Shown: positions 1 to 5,806 of the stretch, piece by piece
Numbering within the stretch: the stretch's first letter is position 1
Layout: each line of letters starts with the position of its first letter
From: an uncultured Sphingomonas sp.
GTDB lineage: Bacteria; Pseudomonadota; Alphaproteobacteria; Sphingomonadales; Sphingomonadaceae
DNA: 8,672 nt
NCBI GenBank assembly: GCA_934555855.1
Contig: CAKTFL010000069.1
Span: 1-8,672, forward strand
Reading direction: 5' to 3'
Made by a program: the position numbers and the translations under genes
Notes under the pieces: generated by a model
Seen by the model: the letters and a program-made list of their open reading frames with translations, nothing else
Databases searched by the model: none
Told to the model about the DNA's origin: nothing

Positions 1-664
1 CCGCCGATTCCTCGACATTGCCCAGCCGGCCCATCGGGATCTTGGATCGCATATAGTCGACTTGGCTTGCCGGCAGCTGCTCCAGGATCGGGCTGTCGAA
101 GGTCGCGGGTGTCAGCGTGTTCGCGACCACCCCCTTTTCCGCCAGCTCCTTGCCTAGCGACTTGGTGAAGCCGATCACGGCCGCCTTGGAAGCGGAATAG
201 GCAGACGCGTTGGGGTTGCCTTCCTTGCCGGCGACGGAAGCGACGTTGACGATGCGGCCATAGCCCGCCTCGATCATGTGCGGCACGACCGCGCGGCAGC
301 AATAGAACAGCCCGTTGACGTTGATGTCGAAGACGCGCAGCCAACTGTCGATCGGGTAGTCCTGCACTGCCGCGGTCACGCCGGTGATGCCGGCCGAGCA
401 GACCAGGATGTCGATCCGCCTCAGCGCGGCGAGGCTTTCGGCTGTGGCGTGGGCGACGGCAGCATGTGCCGACACGTCGATCGCGCGGCTGTGAACCGCG
501 CCAATTTCTTCACGCGCTGATTCCAGCGCTTCCGCGTTCACGTCCCACAACGACACTTTTCCACCCTCGGCGACGATCCGGGCTGCGACATCCCGGCCCA
601 AGCCCGATGCACCGCCGGTTACGACGGCCGTGCGGCCGCTGAAGCGGCCCGGAAAGCTGGTCAC
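1..664 (-). CDS. LRA5: SDR-family 2-keto-3-deoxy-L-rhamnonate 4-dehydrogenase, C-terminus cut by window edge
   Basis: This is a short-chain dehydrogenase/reductase. In this setting it most likely oxidises 2-keto-3-deoxy-L-rhamnonate at C4 to the 2,4-diketo acid using NAD+, in the cytoplasm. The 221 residues seen hold the cofactor motif TGGASGLG (about 16-23), an Asp at 41 after the second strand (VSLWD), which usually means NAD rather than NADP, CSAG (89-92) in place of the common NNAG, Ser143, and the YxxxK pair Tyr156/Lys160. Roughly 25-30 C-terminal residues should lie beyond the left edge. I chose GTG at 664 because an AGGAGG at 677-672 sits 7 nt upstream and the start overlaps the hydrolase stop as GTGA. 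The ATG at 670 is in frame but leaves only 1 nt to that site. The SDR class is certain. The substrate is inferred from rhmD and the hydrolase; a 2-keto-3-deoxy-L-fuconate dehydrogenase is the main alternative. Confidence 0.82.
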   Translation of the reverse strand, partial: MTSFPGRFSGRTAVVTGGASGLGRDVAARIVAEGGKVSLWDVNAEALESAREEIGAVHSRAIDVSAHAAVAHATAESLAALRRIDILVCSAGITGVTAAVQDYPIDSWLRVFDINVNGLFYCCRAVVPHMIEAGYGRIVNVASVAGKEGNPNASAYSASKAAVIGFTKSLGKELAEKGVVANTLTPATFDSPILEQLPASQVDYMRSKIPMGRLGNVEESA

Positions 665-1539
665 GCCCATGCCTCCTCGTTCAGGCGATCGAGGTTGAAG
701 GCGACCACCTCCTGGCGCTGCTCGCCAAGGCCCGCGATGCCTAGGTGCATCGTGTCGCCGGGCCGAAGAAAGATCTTGTCCGGCTTCTGCCCTTCACCAA
801 CGCCAGGCGGCGTGCCCGTGATCAGCAGGTCACCCGGATGCAGCGTGATGAAGCGGCTGACGTAAGCGATGCACTCGGCCACCGGAAAGATCATGGTGGC
901 GGTGTTGCCGGTCTGCATGCGGCGGCCGTTCACGTCGAGGAACATGTCGAGCGCCTGTGGGTCGCCGATCTCGTCCGGCGTCACCAGCCACGGACCGACG
1001 GGGCCGAAGGTGTCGCAACCCTTGCCCTTGTCCCACTGCGAGCCGAGCTCCTTCTGGAATGCGCGCTCGGACACGTCGTTGGCAAGCACATAGCCCGCGA
1101 CATGTGACAGTGCGTTGGCCTGCTCGACATGACGGCAGGTGCGACCGATCACGACCCCCAGCTCGACCTCCCAATCGGTCTTCGCGGACCCGCGCGGTAT
1201 CATCACGGGGTCGTTCGGACCGGAGAGACAGGAGATCGCCTTGGTGAAGAAGATTGGCTCGGGCGGGGGCTCCAGCCCGGCCTCGCGCGCGTGGTCGGCA
1301 TAATTGAGGCCGATCGCGATAAACTTGCCGATGCCGGTGACAGGAACGCCGTAGCGGACCTCGCCCTCGGCCACGGGCAAGCGCTCCGGATCGATCGCGC
1401 GAAGGCGCTCCAACTGCTCGGGCGTCACTGTGGCGGGCGTCAGATCGTCGATGATACCAGACAGGTCCCGAACGCGGCCTTGTCGGTCGAGGATGGCGGG
1501 CTTCTCGGCGCCGCGCGGGCCGTAGCGGCAAAGTTTCAT
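661..1539 (-). CDS. LRA6: Fumarylacetoacetate-hydrolase-family 2,4-diketo-3-deoxy-L-rhamnonate hydrolase
   Basis: This 292-residue protein belongs to the FAH superfamily. Its likely reaction is hydrolytic C-C cleavage of 2,4-diketo-3-deoxy-L-rhamnonate to pyruvate and L-lactate, the last pathway-specific step. The N-terminal cap (1-65) precedes the catalytic core, which opens with GKFIAIGLNYADHA (71-84). The expected metal-binding acids are visible as WEVE (Glu124, Glu126) and NDVSER (Asp155). Lys171/Lys173 lie in DKGKGCDTFGP, and the TGTPPGVG loop is at 241-248. Length is normal for the family. The start ATG follows a GAGGAG (1553-1548) at 8-nt spacing, and this site overlaps the rhmD stop, so the two genes are 12 nt apart and probably translated in sequence. 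Its own stop overlaps the start of the dehydrogenase downstream. The family is certain. The substrate comes from the neighbours; hydrolases of the L-fucose or L-arabinose type would look similar. Confidence 0.87.
   Translation of the reverse strand: MKLCRYGPRGAEKPAILDRQGRVRDLSGIIDDLTPATVTPEQLERLRAIDPERLPVAEGEVRYGVPVTGIGKFIAIGLNYADHAREAGLEPPPEPIFFTKAISCLSGPNDPVMIPRGSAKTDWEVELGVVIGRTCRHVEQANALSHVAGYVLANDVSERAFQKELGSQWDKGKGCDTFGPVGPWLVTPDEIGDPQALDMFLDVNGRRMQTGNTATMIFPVAECIAYVSRFITLHPGDLLITGTPPGVGEGQKPDKIFLRPGDTMHLGIAGLGEQRQEVVAFNLDRLNEEAWA
672..677 (-). promoter_or_regulatory. Ribosome binding site deciding the start of the LRA5-type dehydrogenase
   Basis: AGGAGG on the minus strand lies inside the end of the hydrolase gene. 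It is 7 nt from the GTG at 664 but only 1 nt from the ATG at 670. This favours the GTG, which forms a GTGA overlap with the hydrolase stop codon. Confidence 0.6.
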
Positions 1540-1551
1540 GACCGTGGCTCC

Positions 1552-2739
1552 TCAGTGGGTGTAGGGGCGATGAAGCGGGATGTCGCGGTTCAGCTCGACG
1601 CCAAAGCCCGGCTTGTCCAATTCGTTCGCGCGGATGCGGCCGTTGACCGGCACCGGCTCCCCCAGCAGTTGCGGCGCAAACATCGGCACCACCTCGGTCG
1701 GGCCGGGATGCATCATCAGGAACTCGGCAAACGGGCTGTTATGTCGCGTGATCACGAAGTGGTAGGAATAGACGGACGATCCATGCGGGATCACCTGCAC
1801 ACCACGCGCGTCCGCGTAGTTGGCGATCCTGGTGAGTTCCGTGACGCCGCCGCACCAGCCCACGTCAGGCTGGATGATGTCGCAACATTCCATGTCCATC
1901 AGCATCCGAAAGCCCCAACGGGTGGCTTCATGTTCGCCGGTGGTGACCAGCAGGCCGGACGGGACGTTGCGCCGCAGGTCGGCGTACCCCCAATAGTCGT
2001 CGGGAGAGAGCGCTTCCTCGATCCACTTCAGCCCGCATTCGTCCCAGGCGCGCGACGCCAGCCGGGTCGCGTAATCGAGATCCAGGCTCATCCAGCAGTC
2101 GAGCATCAGCCAGAAGTCAGCGCCGACGCGCGAGCGCATGTCAACGAGACTGGCGATGTTCTTGTGCAGCCCCTCGGTCCCCTCGGCGGGCCCATGATGA
2201 AGCGGCAGCTTGCCACCGATGAAGCCCAGCTCTTTTGCGATATCAGGCCGCGCGCCGGTCGCGTAAAAGTGCAGTTCATCGCGCACCGCGCCGCCCAGCA
2301 TATGGTAGACGGGCTCGCCCCGCAGCTTGCCGAGCAGGTCCCACAGGGCTAGGTCGACGCCGGAAATAGCGTTCACGACCAATCCCTTGCGCCCGTAAAA
2401 CTGGGTGGAGAAGTACATCTGGTCCCAGATCTTCTCGACCTCGACCGGGCTGCGGCCCTCCAGGAAACGGGCGAGGTGCTTCTCCACGATGTACGCTGCA
2501 GGCTCGCCACCGGTCGTCACGGCGAAGCCGATCGTGCCGTCGTCGGCCTCCAACTCGACCACCAAGGTACCGAGCACGTTGATCCCGAAGCTTTGCCGCG
2601 ACTGCCGGTACTCGGGATACCGCGCCATGGGCGTCGCGATGTGGTCGTCAATCCAGTGGCCCGCGCCCTGGTCGTGATAGTCGGCGCCGCCGCCACGCAC
2701 CGTGAAGGCGCGCACATGCCTGATCCTGGGTAGCGTCAT
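1552..2739 (-). CDS. rhmD: L-rhamnonate dehydratase (enolase superfamily)
   Basis: RhmD dehydrates L-rhamnonate to 2-keto-3-deoxy-L-rhamnonate using Mg2+ in an enolase-fold barrel. The 395-residue translation closely resembles what I recall of enterobacterial RhmD along its whole length: the N-terminus [22 protein letters not shown] (29-38), [13 protein letters not shown] (50-62), YATGARPD, the metal ligands Asp214 (LMLDCW), Glu241 (KWIEE) and Glu269 (TTGEH), Asp292 in QPDVGWCGG, the catalytic His319 in PHGSSVYS, and the C-terminal [15 protein letters not shown]. The start ATG lies just after a strong GGAGGAGGGG site. An in-frame TTG 30 nt upstream (2769) has no comparable support. It is the first gene of the leftward operon and diverges from the IclR gene. 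RhmD enzymes also accept L-lyxonate and L-mannonate, so rhamnonate need not be the only substrate. Confidence 0.95.
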   Translation of the reverse strand: MTLPRIRHVRAFTVRGGGADYHDQGAGHWIDDHIATPMARYPEYRQSRQSFGINVLGTLVVELEADDGTIGFAVTTGGEPAAYIVEKHLARFLEGRSPVEVEKIWDQMYFSTQFYGRKGLVVNAISGVDLALWDLLGKLRGEPVYHMLGGAVRDELHFYATGARPDIAKELGFIGGKLPLHHGPAEGTEGLHKNIASLVDMRSRVGADFWLMLDCWMSLDLDYATRLASRAWDECGLKWIEEALSPDDYWGYADLRRNVPSGLLVTTGEHEATRWGFRMLMDMECCDIIQPDVGWCGGVTELTRIANYADARGVQVIPHGSSVYSYHFVITRHNSPFAEFLMMHPGPTEVVPMFAPQLLGEPVPVNGRIRANELDKPGFGVELNRDIPLHRPYTH

Positions 2740-2742
2740 CGA

Positions 2743-2752
2743 CCCCTCCTCC
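2743..2752 (-). promoter_or_regulatory. Strong ribosome binding site of rhmD
   Basis: On the minus strand GGAGGAGGGG precedes the ATG at 2739, with GTCG-type spacing that puts GGAGG 8 nt from the start. This fixes the start at [12 protein letters not shown] and argues against the longer TTG-initiated reading. Confidence 0.75.
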
Positions 2753-2778
2753 AATGACCGCAAAGACAAGCGGCTTTC

Positions 2779-2795
2779 GTACCACTATCTGGTAC
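2779..2795. promoter_or_regulatory. Perfect inverted repeat, candidate operator of the IclR-family regulator
   Basis: GTACCA-N5-TGGTAC is a perfect 6-bp inverted repeat in the 147-bp gap between rhmD and the IclR gene. It ends about 40 bp from the rhmD start and about 90 bp from the IclR start. IclR-family proteins bind palindromes between divergent genes, so this is the best candidate operator. That it is bound by this regulator is an inference. A weaker TTCC-N8-GGAA pair lies nearer the IclR gene at 2858-2873. Confidence 0.45.
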
Positions 2796-2878
2796 TCGGT
2801 CCCGACGACAGGCCATGTGCTCCGTCGGGTCCGCCACCGTCCTTGCTGCCATTGAAATTCCATATGATGGGAAAGAGT

Positions 2879-2905
2879 ATTATAAGATGAGAAACGCCCC
2901 GTCAA
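2879..2905 (-). promoter_or_regulatory. Possible leftward promoter for the rhmD operon
   Basis: On the minus strand TTGACG (2905-2900) and a consensus TATAAT (2884-2879) are 15 nt apart. The boxes match sigma-70 well, but the spacer is 2 nt shorter than ideal. The -10 box abuts the IclR start codon and the -35 box lies in its first codons. Transcription from here would give rhmD a leader of about 130 nt and would pass through the inverted repeat at 2779-2795, where a bound repressor could act as a roadblock. This is a candidate only. Confidence 0.3.
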
Positions 2906-3705
2906 ACCCTGAATCGGCCGTTGCGCCATCCGGCGCGAACGCGGCGGAAGGGGACGGCAAGCCCTCCGGTGGAAGTCAGACCTTGCTGCGCGGGCTGGAT
3001 GTGATCGAGGCGATGACGGACGGTCCGGTGACGCTCGCCGACCTTGCGGCGCGGCTCGGCCTGACCCGATCGACCACGCACCGGCTGGCGACAGCGCTGA
3101 TCGATCGGCGCTACCTCACGTTCACGCCGCGGCTTGGTTACCAGTTCGGGCCGAAATTGCTCGAGCTTGGTTTCCTGGCGCAACGACAGACCGACATCGT
3201 CCAGGTCGCGCGGCCGCATCTCGAGGAGCTGGCCGCGACCACGGAGGATACCGTGCATCTCGGCGTGCTCGACAATGAGCGTGCCTTGTACCTCGACAAG
3301 ATCCCTGGCCGCCGGCGCGTGGAGATCAGCAGCCGGATCGGTGATCGTCATCCGCTGACGTCCACGGGTCTCGGCAAGGCCCTTCTGATCGATCATCGGC
3401 CCGATAGCTGGGCCTCCCTGTTCGCGCAGGATCAGGCAGCGGGAGCGCCGCCCCTGGACTACGCCGTCTGGGAGGGGCGGATGCGGGGATATGCAGAGAG
3501 CGGACACGCGTTCGACCTTGAAGAAAACCAGGACCTGATCCGCTGTGTCGCGGCTCCCATCCGGGGCGCGGGAGGCGCGATAGTGGCGGCGATCAGCGTG
3601 TCGAGCGCCGCGCAATATATGTCGGACGAGCGCATGGCAGATCTCGCCCAGGAAGTGCGGGACGCGGCGGGCGCTGTAAGCCGCGAGCTCGGCTGGTCGG
3701 CTTGA
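2887..3705 (+). CDS. IclR-family transcriptional regulator of the rhamnose cluster
   Basis: This 272-residue DNA-binding regulator follows the usual IclR layout. A polar, low-complexity N-terminal tail (1-30) leads into a winged helix-turn-helix (about 31-90, with LADLAARLGLTRSTTHRL as the recognition part) and then the effector-binding domain (about 95-265, including HLGVLDN, HPLTSTGLGKALL and RCVAAPI). The ATG at 2887 is preferred, with a weak GGAAAGAG 9 nt upstream. The ATG at 2815 would add 24 residues that run through the intergenic region. The gene diverges from rhmD and leads the plus-strand operon, 14 nt from the rhamnose dehydrogenase gene. Enterobacterial rhmD also has an IclR-type neighbour, which supports a role as the local rhamnose-pathway regulator. 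The effector is probably a pathway intermediate such as L-rhamnonate or the keto-deoxy acid; nothing in the sequence shows which, or whether it represses or activates. Confidence 0.9.
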   Translation: MRNAPSNPESAVAPSGANAAEGDGKPSGGSQTLLRGLDVIEAMTDGPVTLADLAARLGLTRSTTHRLATALIDRRYLTFTPRLGYQFGPKLLELGFLAQRQTDIVQVARPHLEELAATTEDTVHLGVLDNERALYLDKIPGRRRVEISSRIGDRHPLTSTGLGKALLIDHRPDSWASLFAQDQAAGAPPLDYAVWEGRMRGYAESGHAFDLEENQDLIRCVAAPIRGAGGAIVAAISVSSAAQYMSDERMADLAQEVRDAAGAVSRELGWSA

Positions 3706-3719
3706 AAAGGGAGACGGAC

Positions 3720-4484
3720 ATGGGTCTGCTTGAAGGCAAGGCGGTGCTGATCACGGGTGGATCGACGGGGATCGGCCGCGCGGTAGCGGTTGAGGCGGCG
3801 CGCCAGGGAGCGGACGTGGCCATCAATTATTGGGGGAGCGAAGACGCCGCCCTGTCCTGCGTCGCAGAGATCGCGGCCCTTGGACGACGCGGGCTGGCCT
3901 TTCGGGGCGATGTGGCGGAACGGGAGACGGCAGGCGGCTTCATCGCCGCCGCAGTGGATGCGCTGGGTCGGGTCGACGCGTTCGTCAGCAACGCCGGCAT
4001 CTGTCCGTTTCACGCCTTCCTCGACATGCCTGCCGACACATTCGAGCGGACGATGCAGGTGAACCTGCACGGCTCCTTTTACATGGTCCAAGCGGCGGCA
4101 AACCAGATGGTCACCCAGGGACAGGGTGGCGCGATCGTGGCGGTCTCGTCCATCTCAGCGCTGGTCGGGGGTGAGTTCCAAACTCACTACACGCCCACCA
4201 AGGCCGGGGTGCATTCTCTGATGCAATCGGCCGCGATCGCGCTTGGCCGCCATGGTATCCGATGCAATTCCGTCCTGCCCGGCACCATCCTGACCGAGAT
4301 TAATCGCGACGACCTGGCGGACATCGGCAAGCGTGCGCGCATGGCGGCGCGCGTGCCGCTGGGGCGGTTGGGTGAGCCCGAAGACCTTGCCGGGCCCATC
4401 ATCTTTCTTGCGTCCGACATGGCGCGCTACGTCACCGGTGCCGCGCTGCTGGTGGATGGCGGTGCCTTTGTGAACCTTCAATAG
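3720..4484 (+). CDS. LRA1: L-rhamnose 1-dehydrogenase (SDR family)
   Basis: This enzyme oxidises L-rhamnose to L-rhamnono-lactone with NAD(P)+ in the cytoplasm, the first pathway step. The 254-residue SDR carries TGGSTGIG (12-19), NAG (91-93), Ser144, and Tyr157/Lys161 of YxxxK. The stretches SNAGICPFHAFLDMP, SSISALVGG, THYTPTKAG and the end LLVDGGAFVNLQ are nearly those I recall for the Azotobacter vinelandii and Sphingomonas enzymes. After the second strand it has INYWGS with no acidic residue, which is compatible with NADP use. I chose the ATG at 3720, which follows AAAGGGAG at 6 nt. A TTG at 3702 would overlap the IclR stop and is less likely. The gene lies between the IclR gene (14-nt gap) and lldD (12-nt gap) and is almost certainly co-transcribed with both. 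Confidence 0.92.
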   Translation: MGLLEGKAVLITGGSTGIGRAVAVEAARQGADVAINYWGSEDAALSCVAEIAALGRRGLAFRGDVAERETAGGFIAAAVDALGRVDAFVSNAGICPFHAFLDMPADTFERTMQVNLHGSFYMVQAAANQMVTQGQGGAIVAVSSISALVGGEFQTHYTPTKAGVHSLMQSAAIALGRHGIRCNSVLPGTILTEINRDDLADIGKRARMAARVPLGRLGEPEDLAGPIIFLASDMARYVTGAALLVDGGAFVNLQ

Positions 4485-4496
4485 GCAGGCTCCTCT

Positions 4497-5645
4497 ATGA
4501 GCATCGTCGCGTCCACCGAGGACTTTCGCGAACTGGCACGGAGGCGCCTTCCGCGGTTCCTGTTCGAATATATCGACGGGGGATCGTACAGCGAGACAAC
4601 ACTCGGCCGAAACCTTTCCGACCTGCGCGAAATTCAACTGCGCCAACGCGTGCTGCGCGACATAGGAACGCTGGATCCGTCGACCGAACTCTTCGGCCGC
4701 AAGGTCTCGCTTCCCGTCGCGCTGGCGCCAATCGGGCTTGCCGGCATGAACGCCCGTCGCGGCGAGGTGCAGGCTGCCCGCGCGGCGGAGGTGACCGGCG
4801 TGCCGTTCTGCCTTTCGACCGTGTCGGCCTGCCCGATCGCGGAAGTGGCACGGGGTACCACCACGCCCTTTTGGTTTCAGCTTTACATGATCCGCGACCG
4901 GGGTTTCATGCGCGACCTGCTGGCCCAGGCCCGCAACGCCGGGTGTGATGCGCTGGTGTTCACGGTGGACATGCCGGTGCCGGGCTCCCGTTATCGCGAT
5001 TACCGATCGGGTCTGGCAGGTGCGTCGGGGTGGCGTGGGTCTCTGCGGCGGGGATGGCAGGCAGTCCGGCGGCCGCATTGGGCTTGGAACGTCGGCGTGC
5101 ACGGCCGCCCGCACCAGTTGGGCAACGTCGCCCCCGTGCTGGGCAACAGCACCGGGCTGGAGGACTTCTTTGCCTGGATGCGCAACAATTTCGATCCAAC
5201 CGTCACCTGGCGTGACCTGGAGGCGGTGCGCGCGGACTGGGCGGGACCCCTGATCCTGAAAGGCATTCTCGACGTGGAAGATGCGCGCGAGGCCGCGGCG
5301 CTGGGCGCTGACGGGCTGGTAGTGTCGAACCATGGCGGGCGCCAACTCGACGGCGTGCCCTCCACCGCCCGTGCGCTCCCCGCCATCGCCGAAGCGGTGG
5401 GCGACCGTTTGACGGTGCTGGCCGATGGCGGCGTACGCACCGGCCTGGACGTAGTGCGGATGCTCGCACTCGGCGCCAAGGGCGTGCTGCTTGGCCGTGC
5501 CTGGGCCTACGCGTTGGCAGCGGGGGGCGAGGCGGGGGTTCGGCGAATGCTGGAGCTGGTCGAAGCTGAAATGCGCGTCGCCATGGCACTGACCGGCTCC
5601 ACGAATGTCGGCGCGATCGGCCCCGACATTCTGTTCCGGCCCTGA
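4497..5645 (+). CDS. lldD: FMN-dependent L-lactate dehydrogenase
   Basis: LldD oxidises L-lactate to pyruvate with FMN and passes electrons to the respiratory chain at the inner membrane. The 382-residue protein aligns by eye with E. coli LldD (396 residues) over nearly its whole length: FEYIDGG with Tyr25, [10 protein letters not shown] (75-84), [14 protein letters not shown] with Tyr130, [13 protein letters not shown] with Asp158 and Arg165, Lys255, the active-site [10 protein letters not shown] with His279 and Arg282, and ADGGVR (309-314). It lacks most of the C-terminal tail of the E. coli enzyme and has about 3 extra residues in the loop near 172-186. The ribosome site is weak (CAGG, 7 nt from the ATG), which suggests dependence on translation from upstream. 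The hydrolase across the locus releases L-lactate, so its job is probably to finish that branch. Another (S)-2-hydroxyacid substrate cannot be excluded. Confidence 0.92.
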   Translation: MSIVASTEDFRELARRRLPRFLFEYIDGGSYSETTLGRNLSDLREIQLRQRVLRDIGTLDPSTELFGRKVSLPVALAPIGLAGMNARRGEVQAARAAEVTGVPFCLSTVSACPIAEVARGTTTPFWFQLYMIRDRGFMRDLLAQARNAGCDALVFTVDMPVPGSRYRDYRSGLAGASGWRGSLRRGWQAVRRPHWAWNVGVHGRPHQLGNVAPVLGNSTGLEDFFAWMRNNFDPTVTWRDLEAVRADWAGPLILKGILDVEDAREAAALGADGLVVSNHGGRQLDGVPSTARALPAIAEAVGDRLTVLADGGVRTGLDVVRMLALGAKGVLLGRAWAYALAAGGEAGVRRMLELVEAEMRVAMALTGSTNVGAIGPDILFRP

Positions 5646-5652
5646 ACCCCCA

Positions 5653-5681
5653 TTGACGAGATGCGTTCCAACTTGTAAAAG
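5653..5681 (+). promoter_or_regulatory. Candidate promoter for the TonB-dependent receptor gene
   Basis: TTGACG (5653-5658) and TAAAAG (5676-5681) are separated by 17 nt, 8 bp after the lldD stop. The -35 box matches sigma-70 well and the -10 box matches 4 of 6. A start near 5688 would leave a leader of about 120 nt before the receptor. I see no clear terminator between lldD and this site, so read-through from the operon is also possible. Confidence 0.35.
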
Positions 5682-5793
5682 GCAATCCCACAATATGAGA
5701 CTTACGTTTTTCCCGGGGAGAAGCGGGGTCGCAGGCGGATCAACCGCCGGGGATCATCGACGGCTGCATGCCCGAGGGCTGCGAACCGCCGGC

Positions 5794-5801
5794 AAGGGAG
5801 G
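5794..5801 (+). promoter_or_regulatory. Ribosome binding site of the TonB-dependent receptor
   Basis: AAGGGAGG lies 5 nt before the ATG at 5807 and fixes the start, which is followed directly by a signal peptide. Part of this site can pair with UUUUCCC at 5708-5714 of the leader. Confidence 0.75.
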
Positions 5802-5806
5802 ATTGC

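Larger units (their letters stand above)
5646..5806 (+). other. Intergenic leader between lldD and the receptor
   Basis: This 161-bp gap holds the candidate promoter, a short hairpin GGCGG-ATCAA-CCGCC (5734-5748) and a 9-bp direct repeat AACCGCCGG at 5742-5750 and 5784-5792, the second copy lying next to the ribosome site. No T-run follows the hairpin, so it does not look like an intrinsic terminator. An open frame starting with ATG at 5695 runs on into the receptor gene in another frame and is not supported as a gene. Confidence 0.4.

Noticed and set aside
1129..2352. A 407-codon plus-strand open frame opposite rhmD and the hydrolase gene
   Set aside because: The minus-strand genes are unmistakable there. 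The plus-strand product has no domain and crosses two antisense genes.
2740..2769. Longer rhmD start at TTG 2769
   Set aside because: The ten added residues are partly the translated ribosome site of the ATG at 2739, and recalled RhmD proteins begin with MTLP.
2815..2886. Longer IclR start at ATG 2815
   Set aside because: It would add 24 residues unlike IclR N-termini, lacks a ribosome site and occupies the control region. ATG 2887 fits better.
1..3705. L-fucose (fuconate) pathway as the identity of the cluster
   Set aside because: The two SDR proteins and the FAH protein could fit, but the dehydratase matches RhmD over its whole length and the plus-strand SDR matches L-rhamnose 1-dehydrogenase, so rhamnose is favoured.
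4155..5693. A 512-codon open frame on the minus strand opposite lldD
   Set aside because: It lies wholly antisense to lldD and the end of the rhamnose dehydrogenase gene, whose plus-strand translations show full family motifs. Its product is His/Arg/Gly-rich with no recognisable domain, as expected for the antisense frame of GC-rich genes.
5734..5748. GGCGG-ATCAA-CCGCC hairpin as a terminator after lldD
   Set aside because: The stem is only 5 bp, no T-run follows, and it lies about 90 bp past the stop codon; it is more likely part of the receptor leader or chance.
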